Source of the DNA: JADYZU01 sp964540965
GTDB taxonomy: Bacteria; Pseudomonadota; Alphaproteobacteria; Rhodobacterales; Rhodobacteraceae
Assembly (NCBI GenBank): GCA_964540965.1
Contig: CAZIOT010000009.1
Coordinates: 62,001 to 126,000, forward strand
Reading direction: 5' to 3'
DNA: 64,000 bases
In this document: in pieces, positions 1 through 7,953 of the stretch
Numbering within the stretch: the stretch's first letter is position 1
Layout: each line of letters opens with the position of its first letter
Made by a program: the position numbers and the translations under genes
The notes under the pieces: model-generated
The model's input: only the letters and a program-made list of their open reading frames with translations
Databases searched by the model: none
Told to the model about the DNA's origin: nothing

Positions 1-651
1 CCGACGCAGCACCGGCAGGAAACGGGCAAAGGTGACGGCATCGCCAAAGCCCTGTTCGGGCAGGACAAGGATGGTCTTGCCGGTCAGGTCGCCGCCGTCC
101 CATTTCGGCGTCACCATCTGCCGCGGCTTGAGCTCTCCGGTCAGCCAGCGGGCGTCGTAGTGACGGAAACCGTCGGTATAGTTCCCGGCGGCCAGTTCCG
201 TCAGCGCAAGCTGGATCGTCAGTTCGTGAAAGCCGGGATGGGCGGCGCCATGGCGCTTCAGGACGGCGATCGATTCGTCATGGCGGCCAAGGGCGCGCAG
301 GCTCTTGCCCTCCATCGCCTTGGCCATCGCATCGCCGGGTTCCAGCGCGATCAGCCGGCGCCGCAATTCAAGCGAGCGTTCGTTTTCGCCCACATCGTTC
401 AGGATATTGGCGAAATTGTTCAGCGTGCCGCGGTTGTCCGGGTCAAGGGCATAGGCGCGTTCCTGTGCGGCGATGGCAAGGTCGTGGCGCGACTGGACGC
501 GGAACAGCACGCCAAGGTTCGACCAGATCGCCCCGTCCCCGGGCACTTCGGCCAGGTATTCGGCATAGGCCGCCAGCGCCTCGGTCAGCTTGCCGGCGCG
601 GTGGGCGCCGGTCGCGCGGTCGCGCAGCGCGTTCAGCCGGGCAGAGGTCAT
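1..651 (-). CDS. TPR-repeat glycosyltransferase-like protein (C-terminus beyond window)
   Basis: Read from an ATG at 651 down to the window edge, giving 217 visible residues without a stop. Residues of about 15-135 form degenerate tetratricopeptide helices (for example AYALDPDNRGTLNNFANIL). Near residues 180-217 come the phrases KWDGGDLTGKTILVLPEQGFGD and FARFLP, typical of the start of the glycosyltransferase-like domain that follows TPRs in many proteobacterial proteins. The ATG overlaps the TGA of the upstream gene (ATGA), so it is probably co-translated with the preceding hypothetical and glycosyltransferase genes. A role in surface-glycan assembly is inferred from domain type and neighbours; the acceptor and sugar are unknown. 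The gene is cut by the window, not visibly broken. Confidence 0.8.
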   Translation of the reverse strand, partial: MTSARLNALRDRATGAHRAGKLTEALAAYAEYLAEVPGDGAIWSNLGVLFRVQSRHDLAIAAQERAYALDPDNRGTLNNFANILNDVGENERSLELRRRLIALEPGDAMAKAMEGKSLRALGRHDESIAVLKRHGAAHPGFHELTIQLALTELAAGNYTDGFRHYDARWLTGELKPRQMVTPKWDGGDLTGKTILVLPEQGFGDAVTFARFLPVLRR

Positions 652-1439
652 CCCTGGTCCCCGCCGTGGCGGCGGACCGGACGCAGCAGTGTCTCGGGGC
701 GGCGCGCCTCGGCCGCCTCGAACAGGGAAAAGGTCTGGTTGACGTAGTTCACCGCGCCGGAAATCAGGTCAAAGTATTCGGCGACCTCCTTGGTGATCTC
801 GGTTTCGACCATGGCGATGCTGCGGTCCTGCGGCGTCGTCTCGAACGTGGCGTAGAACAGCGGATCGCCGCGGTTGATGACGATGGGCTTGGTGGTGTCA
901 TGCCATTCGAAGGCCCACATCAAGGGCCGCGGCCAGACATTGATCGGAAAGCGCCCGCCAAAGATCGTGCCCGGCAGCGGGTTGCGCTGGTAGTGCATGA
1001 AGGGCGCAACCTGGCTCATGTAGCAGGGTTCGTCGGCGACGAAGATGTAGGGCAGCGCCAGCTGGATTGTCGGCACATCGGGGTGGCGCCATTCCACCTC
1101 GTTCGTGACATGCAGCTTTTCGCCCAGTTTCGAGGCGCGGATCGTGCTTGCCTCGCCGGCCAGGTTACGAAGGCCCGGCTTGCCCTTTTCATCACGGAAA
1201 AAGCCGATGTTGAGGTCGAACGGGCAGCGGATGACGAAATAGCGCGCCTCGAGGCTGATCACCGCCGGGCAGCGGCTGGCCGATTTGGCATGGCGACGGT
1301 TCAGGTCCACCGAGCGCACCCGTTCCGGCGGGAAATAGATGATGCCGGTCTTGGGTTCGGTCAGGCACCAGCCCACGGTCAGCGGGCCCGAAGGCGCGGC
1401 CTGCGGCCCGGTCTGTTCGAAGGTCACCTCGAATCTCAT
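648..1439 (-). CDS. conserved-looking hypothetical protein, middle gene of glycosyltransferase cassette
   Basis: 263-residue soluble protein that I do not recognise; no signal peptide or membrane helix is visible. It is rich in aromatic and proline residues, with stretches such as GIIYFPPERVRSVDLNRR, HYQRNPLPGTIFGG and RPLMWAFEWHD, which suggests a beta-rich fold. Start chosen at the ATG because GGGAG lies 8 bases upstream; a GTG three codons earlier would sit on top of that ribosome site. It starts 13 bases after the glycosyltransferase stop and overlaps the next gene by 4 bases, so the three genes form one translational unit. Function in glycan synthesis or modification is inferred only from this context. 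Confidence 0.75.
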   Translation of the reverse strand: MRFEVTFEQTGPQAAPSGPLTVGWCLTEPKTGIIYFPPERVRSVDLNRRHAKSASRCPAVISLEARYFVIRCPFDLNIGFFRDEKGKPGLRNLAGEASTIRASKLGEKLHVTNEVEWRHPDVPTIQLALPYIFVADEPCYMSQVAPFMHYQRNPLPGTIFGGRFPINVWPRPLMWAFEWHDTTKPIVINRGDPLFYATFETTPQDRSIAMVETEITKEVAEYFDLISGAVNYVNQTFSLFEAAEARRPETLLRPVRRHGGDQG

Positions 1440-1452
1440 CGCTTTCACTCCC

Positions 1453-3129
1453 TCAAGGACGCGGCGGTTCGGGCGCCAGCCTAAGAATGTCGAATTTGGC
1501 CAGTTGCAGCGCGGCGGCCATCACCGCCTCGGGGCTGGCGCCGCCGGCGGCCGCCAGATCGCGCAGGCTGACCGGGCCTTTCGCCTGCACGGCTGCGGCA
1601 AGCTGCAACAGGGCGTCGGCGGTGGCGTGCTGGCGACGATACAGCGCCTGTCCCGACAGCCGGGACAGAAGCGTGATCCGCTCTGCATCGGCGGGGCTGC
1701 CGGGGTGCAGGATGGTGTCGGGGCCGAAAACCCTTGTCGGATAGTCGCGGTAAAGGTCGAAGGGATCGACCTCAAGCGGGCTGATCGCACCGGGGCCAAG
1801 CACCGGGGTCGAGACGGTGCTGCGCGCCCGAAGCGCGGCAAGCTCCTGCGCCAGCGCCAGATAATGCGGGATCACGGCGGCCCAGTCATAGGCGTGCCTG
1901 GCATGGCCCATCGCCGCCTGCCCCATGCGGCGGCGCAGGTCGTCATTGCCGATCAGCGCGGCAAAGGCGGCGGCATAGGCGGGCACGTCGATCTGGATCT
2001 GCGCCTGCACCAGCGTCAGATACTGGAGATAGCTGTCGGTATCGTCGGCAAAGCGGCGGGCGAGCGTGGCGCCGCTGCCGGGCGGAGCCATGCTGGTGGC
2101 GACGCGGAGCCCGGCGGTGCCATGCGGCACGGTATCGCGAAAACCGTCCCAGTCGGGCATCACCACCGGCAGGCCGGCGGCCATCGCCTCGACCGGGACA
2201 AGGCCGAAGGTTTCCTGGATGGAGTCGGCGGGCAGGGTGAATATGTCGGCCGCCGACCAGATGTTGCGGCGCAGGTCGGGGTCGCGGCCATCAAGCAGCG
2301 CGAATTTCACCCGCTTGCACAGGGCGGCGCCGGCCTCGCGGTGCAGCGCCTCTTCCTCGGCCCGGCTGGCCCAGCCGGCCATCCACAGATGCACGTCGCG
2401 CCCGGTCTTTTCGGCGGCCTGTTCCAGCGCCAGCATCAGGGGCACCGGATTGGCCTTTTCCACCACCGACAGCCGGCCCATGGTCAGGACCACCACCGCA
2501 TCCGGGGCGACGCCCTGCGCCGCGCGCAGCCTTTCGCGGGCGCCGGGCTGGGGGGCGAAATCGGCGGTCTCGATGCCAAGCGGGATCACCGGCAGTTGCG
2601 GCAAGGGCATCCGCGTGGCGCCGAAACGGTGACGAAAGAACTCGGTCTCAAGCTCGAACTGCCGCTTCACCACCGATTGCACCGCGCGCGAGGTGCAGAT
2701 GATCGCGTCCCAGGGCTCGACCGGCTGCGACATCAGCCCGTGCAGGTTTTCGATGATGCGTTTCGTCGAGACGGTATGGGTAAGGCCGACCAGCGAACAG
2801 CGGAAAGCGCCGTATCGCAAGCGGCGCCAGGCGGCGGACTGAAAGCCGGGGGTGGGAAAGAACACCGTGCCGGCGGCGGTGAAATCGGACGATCCGCGCA
2901 ATTCGGTGACGGTGATCGGACGGGTATCGCCCAATGCGCGGACGCGCGCCTCGAATTCCTTGGCCGCGCCGGCGCTTTCCACAACGGCGCGGACGCTGTC
3001 GCCGCCGGCGTGGCGGAGGAAACCCTTGAGAAAGCTTTCCCCGGCCGAGCGTCGGCCGACCAGATCGCGGCCCTGGCCTTCTACCTGATCGGGATGGAAA
3101 TAGATCGCGGGAACGGGAATATCCGGCAT
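1453..3129 (-). CDS. family 4 glycosyltransferase with C-terminal extension
   Basis: 558 residues. The middle carries the GT-B C-terminal signature of family 4 transferases: VVLTMGRLSVVEKANP (sugar-nucleotide fold) and the E-x7-E type stretch FGLVPVEAMAAGLPVVMPDW. The N-terminal half has the expected acceptor domain with AIICTSRAVQ. After about residue 440 there is an extra ~110-residue region (LLQLAAAVQAKGPVSLRDL, ASPEAVMAAALQLAKFDILR) that looks like a small helical, possibly winged-helix, domain not usual in this family. Start set at ATG 3129; an upstream in-frame start would run through a hairpin. It heads a three-gene unit with the hypothetical and the TPR protein. Donor and acceptor are unknown. 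Confidence 0.85.
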   Translation of the reverse strand: MPDIPVPAIYFHPDQVEGQGRDLVGRRSAGESFLKGFLRHAGGDSVRAVVESAGAAKEFEARVRALGDTRPITVTELRGSSDFTAAGTVFFPTPGFQSAAWRRLRYGAFRCSLVGLTHTVSTKRIIENLHGLMSQPVEPWDAIICTSRAVQSVVKRQFELETEFFRHRFGATRMPLPQLPVIPLGIETADFAPQPGARERLRAAQGVAPDAVVVLTMGRLSVVEKANPVPLMLALEQAAEKTGRDVHLWMAGWASRAEEEALHREAGAALCKRVKFALLDGRDPDLRRNIWSAADIFTLPADSIQETFGLVPVEAMAAGLPVVMPDWDGFRDTVPHGTAGLRVATSMAPPGSGATLARRFADDTDSYLQYLTLVQAQIQIDVPAYAAAFAALIGNDDLRRRMGQAAMGHARHAYDWAAVIPHYLALAQELAALRARSTVSTPVLGPGAISPLEVDPFDLYRDYPTRVFGPDTILHPGSPADAERITLLSRLSGQALYRRQHATADALLQLAAAVQAKGPVSLRDLAAAGGASPEAVMAAALQLAKFDILRLAPEPPRP

Positions 3130-3144
3130 CGTCCGGCCTGAAAT

Positions 3145-3176
3145 TGCATCTGGCGGCACTAAAGCCGCCAAATGCA
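3145..3176 (-). terminator. hairpin between Gfo/Idh gene and glycosyltransferase gene
   Basis: 13-base arms (3145-3157 and 3164-3176) with one mismatch and a 6-base loop. On the minus strand it follows the Gfo/Idh stop by 11 bases and is followed by ATTTC, so it looks like a terminator or attenuator. It ends only 15 bases before the glycosyltransferase start, leaving no room for a promoter between them. Confidence 0.6.
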
Positions 3177-3187
3177 GGGCGCGCAAG

Positions 3188-4243
3188 TCACACCGTCAGG
3201 TCGACCGAATGCGCCTTGTCCGAGGCGACGGCAAGGTCGAGCACCTTTTGCAGCGCGGCGCCGCGGGCGAAATCGGGTTTCACCTGGGCACCGGCGCGGA
3301 TCGCCTCGATAAAGCGGACATAGTTGGTCTTGACCTCGGGGCAGGGCAGGTCTTTCCAGGTCGCGGACATCATGTCCGCGCCCAGGGATCCGCGCAGGGT
3401 CGAGACGTTGTTTTCCCACTTCACCTCAAGCCCGCCCTCCGTGCCGAAAATCCGCAGCGTCAGGTCGTTGAAATGGCCCGAGGCAAAGCGGGTGGCATGG
3501 ATGACACCGATGGCGCCGTTGTCCAGCCGCAGGTGCAGCACCGCGCTGTCGTTGGCGTCCAGCGTGTATTCGCCGATCTTTCCCCCCGGCGCCTTGTCGA
3601 AGGTCTGCAGCCGGCACGACACGCTGGCCGCGCCCGACCCCGCGGCAAAGGTCGCGAAATCAAGGATATGGACGCCGACATCGCCAAGAACGCCCATGGA
3701 GCCATGCGCGGTGGACAGCCGCCACAGCCACTGGCTTTCCTTGTCCCAATGCCCCCAGGCCGGCTGGGTCAGCCAGGATTGCAGATAGGACGCCTCGAAA
3801 TGGCGGACGGCGCCGATGGCGCCGCCGGCGATCAGCCGCGCCGCCTCGTTCAGCGAGGCGACGTTGCGATAGGTCAGGTTCACCATGTTGATGATGCCCG
3901 ACTGTTCCGCCGCCGCTGCCATTTCGGCGGCATGGGGATAGTTGGCCGCCAGCGGCTTTTCGCACATCACGTGCTTGCCCGCGGCGATCAGCGGCATCGT
4001 CGTCGGGTAATGCACGGGGTCGGGGGTGACATTCGACACCGCGTCGAATTCGCCCCAGGCAATCGCCTCGGCGACCGAGCCGAAGCCATGGCCGATGCCA
4101 TGCGCGGCATTGAAGGCGGCAAGACGGTCGGCATTGGTATCGACGCCGGCCACCACGGTCACGCCCTCGATCGCCTGATAGGCCTCGACATGGGCCTTGG
4201 CCATGCCGCCGGTGCCGACGACCAGGATGCGGACGGGCTTCAC
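3188..4243 (-). CDS. Gfo/Idh/MocA family NAD(P)-dependent oxidoreductase
   Basis: 351 residues. N-terminal Rossmann motif ILVVGTGGMAKAHVEAY, the family EKP motif in VMCEKPLAANYPHA (active-site lysine), and a C-terminal beta-sheet domain with DVGVHILDFATF. The family oxidises or reduces sugars and inositols at ring hydroxyls. The GTG start overlaps the ThuA stop (GTGA) and is preceded by AGGAGGG, so translation is coupled to the ThuA-like gene. The pair resembles the ThuA/ThuB arrangement of rhizobial trehalose utilisation, in which the dehydrogenase makes a 3-keto sugar; that specificity is an inference. A strong hairpin follows the gene. Confidence 0.9.
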   Translation of the reverse strand: MKPVRILVVGTGGMAKAHVEAYQAIEGVTVVAGVDTNADRLAAFNAAHGIGHGFGSVAEAIAWGEFDAVSNVTPDPVHYPTTMPLIAAGKHVMCEKPLAANYPHAAEMAAAAEQSGIINMVNLTYRNVASLNEAARLIAGGAIGAVRHFEASYLQSWLTQPAWGHWDKESQWLWRLSTAHGSMGVLGDVGVHILDFATFAAGSGAASVSCRLQTFDKAPGGKIGEYTLDANDSAVLHLRLDNGAIGVIHATRFASGHFNDLTLRIFGTEGGLEVKWENNVSTLRGSLGADMMSATWKDLPCPEVKTNYVRFIEAIRAGAQVKPDFARGAALQKVLDLAVASDKAHSVDLTV

Positions 4244-5025
4244 CGGAAACCCTCCTGACCCTTTTCGTGCAGCGACCCGCCGCGCGCGGTGATCGACTCG
4301 AGCGCGGTTTCCACCGGGCTGTTCGGCGCATCGGTCGGGTTGGCGATCCGCGAGGCCGGGTTATGGGCCCATTTCACCGAGTTCCTCAGCACCAGCTGCA
4401 CATTGGCGTCGTGATAGGTCGGATAGGTTTCGTGGCCGGGGCGGAAGTAGAACACATTGCCGGCGCCGCGCTTGTAGGTCAGGCCCGAGCGGAACACCTC
4501 GCCGCCCTGGAACCACGACACGAATACGGTTTCCAGCGGCTCGGGCACGCCAAAGGGTTCGCCATACATTTCCTCGTTCTCAAGCTCGAAATGGTCGGGC
4601 AGGCCCTGGGCGATCGGGTGGTTGCGGCTGGTCAGCCAAAGGCGCTCGCGCTCGCCGGCCTCGCGCCAGGACAGGTTGCAGGGGGCACCCATCAGGCGCT
4701 TGAAGATCTTCGAGAAATGGCCCGAATGCAGCACGATCAGGCCCATGCCCGACCAGACGGCTTCGGCGACCCGCTCGACCACCTCGTCCTTGACATCGCC
4801 ATGGGCGGCATGACCCCACCAGACCAGCACATCGGTTTCAGCGAGGCGCGCGGCGGTCAGGCCGTGTTCGGGATCCTGCAACACGGCGGTGGTGGCGGTG
4901 ATCCCGGCGTCGGTGTTCAGCGCGTCGGCGATGCAGGCATGCATGCCCTTGGGATACAGGTCGGCGACGACCTTGCTTTTCTGTTCGTGGACGTTTTCGC
5001 CCCAGACGACGGTGCGGATTGCCAT
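4240..5025 (-). CDS. ThuA-like domain protein (trehalose/sugar utilisation type)
   Basis: 261 residues. The ThuA-like, class I amidotransferase-related fold is shown by TDVLVWWGHAAHGDV, GMGLIVLHSGHFSKIFKRL and the C-terminal VFYFRPGHETYPTYH. No nucleophilic cysteine of true amidotransferases is apparent, as usual for this family. Start at ATG 5025 because GGAGG lies 5 bases upstream; an ATG four codons earlier contains that site. It is translationally coupled to the following Gfo/Idh gene, and the pair likely acts on a keto-sugar intermediate in the cytoplasm. The exact reaction is not established for this protein. Confidence 0.85.
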   Translation of the reverse strand: MAIRTVVWGENVHEQKSKVVADLYPKGMHACIADALNTDAGITATTAVLQDPEHGLTAARLAETDVLVWWGHAAHGDVKDEVVERVAEAVWSGMGLIVLHSGHFSKIFKRLMGAPCNLSWREAGERERLWLTSRNHPIAQGLPDHFELENEEMYGEPFGVPEPLETVFVSWFQGGEVFRSGLTYKRGAGNVFYFRPGHETYPTYHDANVQLVLRNSVKWAHNPASRIANPTDAPNSPVETALESITARGGSLHEKGQEGFR

Positions 5026-5115
5026 TGGCGCCTCCATGAGATTCGCGATTCGCGCGGAACATGCGTCGGCAGGATAGCAGGTTCAATGGGCGATGTTGGC
5101 GCTAACGGGCGGGGT

Positions 5116-5886
5116 TCAGCCGGTCAGACCGGCGATGCCGTCCCAGATCAGCTTGGCGCCGACCAGCGCCACCAGCGCATAGGTGACCGGATAGAACACC
5201 TCGGCCCGCATCCGGCGGACGATCCAGGCGCCGACAAAGGTAAAGGCTACGGCGACCGGGATCAGGATGGCCGAGGACACCAGATTGTCGGCGGCGAACT
5301 GGCCAAGCATGAAATAGGGCAGCACCTTGACCAGGTTGATGACCGTGAAGGTCAGGACATTGGTGCCGGTATAGCTGCGCGGATCAAGGCCGAGCGGCAT
5401 GGTATAGACCTGATAGGGCGGCCCGCCGGCATGGGCGACGAATGACGTATAGCCCGTCAAAGCGCCCCAGAAACTGGCCTTTGCCGGATTGTGCGGCGCC
5501 TTTTCCGCCCGGCGCGCGGCGCTTTGCGTCAGCCAGCGCAGGACGAAGGCCACGGCGATGACGCCGACGATCAGCCGCACCACATCGTCCGAGACGTAAT
5601 GCGCCGTCGCCCAGCCCAGCGCGATGCCGGCGATGGCGCCGGGCATCATCAGGCGGAAGGTGCGGATGTCCCAGGTCTTCCACCAGGTATAGACCGCGAC
5701 GAAATCCGAGATGATGAGGATCGGCAGCGTGATGGCCGCCGCCGTCACCGGCGATATGACCAGCGCCATCACCGGCACCGCCAGCACGCCGACCCCGGTC
5801 AGGCCGCCCTTCGCGATGCCGATGATCGCGGCCGACAGGAATGCGGCCGCGATGGCAACGGGATCATGAAAGGCGAACTGGCCCAT
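5116..5886 (-). CDS. TauE/SafE-family (TSUP) membrane permease
   Basis: 256 residues, almost entirely hydrophobic, with about eight predicted membrane spans. The N-terminal stretch AAIIGIAKGGLTGVGVL and the internal repeat-like GYTSFVAHAGGPPYQVYTMP are hallmarks of the TSUP family, which moves sulfite, sulfonates, organic acids or related anions. It starts 7 bases downstream of the fumarylacetoacetase-family gene, so the two are probably one operon; the anion exported or imported may be a product or substrate of that enzyme. Substrate cannot be read from sequence. Confidence 0.88.
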   Translation of the reverse strand: MGQFAFHDPVAIAAAFLSAAIIGIAKGGLTGVGVLAVPVMALVISPVTAAAITLPILIISDFVAVYTWWKTWDIRTFRLMMPGAIAGIALGWATAHYVSDDVVRLIVGVIAVAFVLRWLTQSAARRAEKAPHNPAKASFWGALTGYTSFVAHAGGPPYQVYTMPLGLDPRSYTGTNVLTFTVINLVKVLPYFMLGQFAADNLVSSAILIPVAVAFTFVGAWIVRRMRAEVFYPVTYALVALVGAKLIWDGIAGLTG

Positions 5887-5893
5887 GGCGGTG

Positions 5894-6736
5894 TCAGTCG
5901 GCGATCACGTCCTGACGCTGCCGGCCCAGCCCTTCGATTTCCAGCTCCACCACCTCGCCGGCCTTGAGGAAGCGTTGCGGCTTCATCCCCAGCCCGACGC
6001 CCGGCGGGGTGCCGGTGGAAATCACGTCGCCCGGATGCAGGGTCATGAACTGCGACAGGTAGGACACCAGATAGGCGACGCCATAGACCATGGTCGCGGT
6101 GGTGCCGTTCTGCATGGTCTGGCCGTTGACGGTCAGCCACATCTTGAGGTTCTGCGGATCGGCCACCTCGTCGCGCGTCACCAGCCAGGGGCCGATCTGG
6201 CCGAAATTGTCGCAGGACTTGCCCTTGGTCCATTGCCCCGACCGTTCGGTCTGGAAGGCGCGTTCGGACACGTCATTGGTCACCGCATAGCCCGCGACAT
6301 GGGACAGGGCATCCTCTTGCGAGACGTATTTGGCGGCCTTGCCGATGATGACGGCCAGCTCGACCTCCCAGTCGGTCTTGACCGAGGTGCGGGGGATGAT
6401 GATCGGGTCGTTCGGGCCGCAGATGGCGCTGGTGGCCTTCATGAAGATGATAGGCTCGGGCGGGACGGTGGCGTTGGTTTCGGCCGCGTGGTCCGAGTAG
6501 TTCAGGCCGATGCAGATGAACTTGCCGGTGCCGGCGACGCAGGCGCCAAGGCGGGTGTCGGCAGGGACCACGGGCAGGGCCGCCGGATCGACGCCGCGCA
6601 GCATGGCAAGGCCGGCATCCGACAGCACGGCGCCGCCGATGTCGGGGACCAGACCGCTCAGGTCGCGGATGGTGCCGTCGGCGGCCAGAAGCCCCGGACG
6701 TTCGGCCCCGCGGGGCCCGTGGCGCAGCAGTTTCAT
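5894..6736 (-). CDS. fumarylacetoacetate hydrolase family; probably 2,4-diketo-3-deoxy sugar-acid hydrolase
   Basis: 280 residues. The FAH fold is clear from FICIGLNYSDHAAETNA, the metal-binding TDWEVELAVIIG, GYAVTNDVSERAFQ and the C-terminal DVISTGTPPGVGLG. The opening MKLLRHGPRGAERPGLL and overall pattern match the subgroup acting on 2,4-diketo-3-deoxy-L-fuconate or -rhamnonate in non-phosphorylating deoxy-sugar pathways; some of these are annotated ureidoglycolate lyase. Start set at ATG 6736 from this conserved opening. It lies just upstream of the TauE/SafE permease and divergent from the M19 dipeptidase across a region with an operator-like repeat. The family assignment is firm; the substrate is inferred. 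Confidence 0.88.
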   Translation of the reverse strand: MKLLRHGPRGAERPGLLAADGTIRDLSGLVPDIGGAVLSDAGLAMLRGVDPAALPVVPADTRLGACVAGTGKFICIGLNYSDHAAETNATVPPEPIIFMKATSAICGPNDPIIIPRTSVKTDWEVELAVIIGKAAKYVSQEDALSHVAGYAVTNDVSERAFQTERSGQWTKGKSCDNFGQIGPWLVTRDEVADPQNLKMWLTVNGQTMQNGTTATMVYGVAYLVSYLSQFMTLHPGDVISTGTPPGVGLGMKPQRFLKAGEVVELEIEGLGRQRQDVIAD

Positions 6737-6790
6737 CGGGGGAATCCCTTGTGGCAGGTCATGTCGCGGCCGTGATAGCCGCTTTGGCAC

Positions 6791-6827
6791 GGGGCGAAAA
6801 GCCCCAACTGGTCACTTGGCCTGACCA
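6791..6827. promoter_or_regulatory. divergent control region with TGGTCA-N7-TGACCA inverted repeat
   Basis: In the 158-base gap between the FAH-family gene (minus) and the M19 gene (plus), perfect arms TGGTCA (6809-6814) and TGACCA (6822-6827) are separated by 7 bases, the style of site bound by GntR/FCD-type regulators. Next to it is a small perfect hairpin, GGGGC and GCCCC around GAAAA (6791-6805). No regulator gene for this site is in the window. Confidence 0.45.
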
Positions 6828-6894
6828 ATTTCGCCATATTGCCGCCGCCGCCGCCGCGGTCTACGCCTGTCGCCGTCCCTGACCGAGGTCCGCA

Positions 6895-7953
6895 ATGCCC
6901 GTTCCCGTTTTCGATGGCCACAACGATTTCCTGCTGCGCCTGTGGCAGGCGCCGGCGCGGCGCGATGCGATCTGGCGCGAGGGCGACGGCACCGGCCATA
7001 TCGACGCGCCGCGCGCCCGCGCCGGCGGCCTTTTCGGCGGGCTTTTCGCGATCTACATCCCCTCGCCCGCCGGCGGCGATGCGGCCGAGATGGAACGGCA
7101 GATGGACAATCCGCCCTATGCGATGCCGCTGCCGCCGCCGCTGACGCTGGCCGCGGCGCAGCCGGTGGCGCTTGCCATGGCCGGGCATCTGCGCGGACTG
7201 GCCCGCGCCTTCCCCGACTTCGCCCTGTGCCACACCGCCGGGGAAATCGAGGCGGCGATGGCCGATGGCCGCTTTGCCGCCGTCCTGCACATGGAGGGGG
7301 CCGAGCCGATCGACGAAAGCCTTGATGCCCTGCACCTGTTCCATGCGCTGGGCCTGCGCTCGCTTGGCCCGGTGTGGAGCCGGCCGACCGCCTTTGGCCA
7401 TGGCGTGCCCTTCGCCTTTCCGTCCTCGCCCGATACCGGGCCGGGGTTGACCGATGCCGGCAAAAGGCTGGTGCGGGAATGCAACCGGCTGAAGATCATG
7501 ATCGACCTCAGCCACATGAACGAAAAGGGGTTCGACGATGTGGCGGCGCTGTCCGACGCGCCGCTGGTCGCCACCCATTCGAACGCCCATGCCATCACCC
7601 GGTCCAGCCGCAACCTGACCGACCGCCAGCTTGACGCGATCCGCGACAGCGACGGCATGGTCGGGCTGAATTTCGCCACCGCCTTCCTGCGGCCGGACGG
7701 GCGCAAGAACCCGGCGGTGGGCTGGGGGTCGGTGCTGCGGCATCTTGACCACCTGATCGGGCGGCTGGGCGAGGATCGGGTCGGGCTGGGGTCCGATTTC
7801 GACGGCGCGACGATCCCCGAAGGCATCGGCGATGCCGCCGGCCTGCCCAACCTGCTGCAGGCGATGCGCGACCACGGCTATGACGAGGGGCTGATCGAAA
7901 GGCTCGCGTGGAAGAACTGGCTTGCCGTGCTGCGCCGGACCTGGGGCGCATGA
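6895..7953 (+). CDS. membrane dipeptidase (peptidase M19, renal dipeptidase family)
   Basis: 352 residues. The zinc-binding HxD lies at residues 9-11 (FDGHNDFLLRL); the bridging glutamate in HMEGAEPID, ATHSNAHAIT and GLGSDFDGATIPEG are the other family motifs of M19 zinc dipeptidases, which cleave dipeptides including ones with a D-residue. There is no signal peptide, so a cytoplasmic enzyme is expected. Its last codons overlap the start of the SIS gene, implying coupled translation. It is divergent from the sugar-acid hydrolase gene. Family call is firm; the natural substrate is unknown. Confidence 0.9.
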   Translation: MPVPVFDGHNDFLLRLWQAPARRDAIWREGDGTGHIDAPRARAGGLFGGLFAIYIPSPAGGDAAEMERQMDNPPYAMPLPPPLTLAAAQPVALAMAGHLRGLARAFPDFALCHTAGEIEAAMADGRFAAVLHMEGAEPIDESLDALHLFHALGLRSLGPVWSRPTAFGHGVPFAFPSSPDTGPGLTDAGKRLVRECNRLKIMIDLSHMNEKGFDDVAALSDAPLVATHSNAHAITRSSRNLTDRQLDAIRDSDGMVGLNFATAFLRPDGRKNPAVGWGSVLRHLDHLIGRLGEDRVGLGSDFDGATIPEGIGDAAGLPNLLQAMRDHGYDEGLIERLAWKNWLAVLRRTWGA

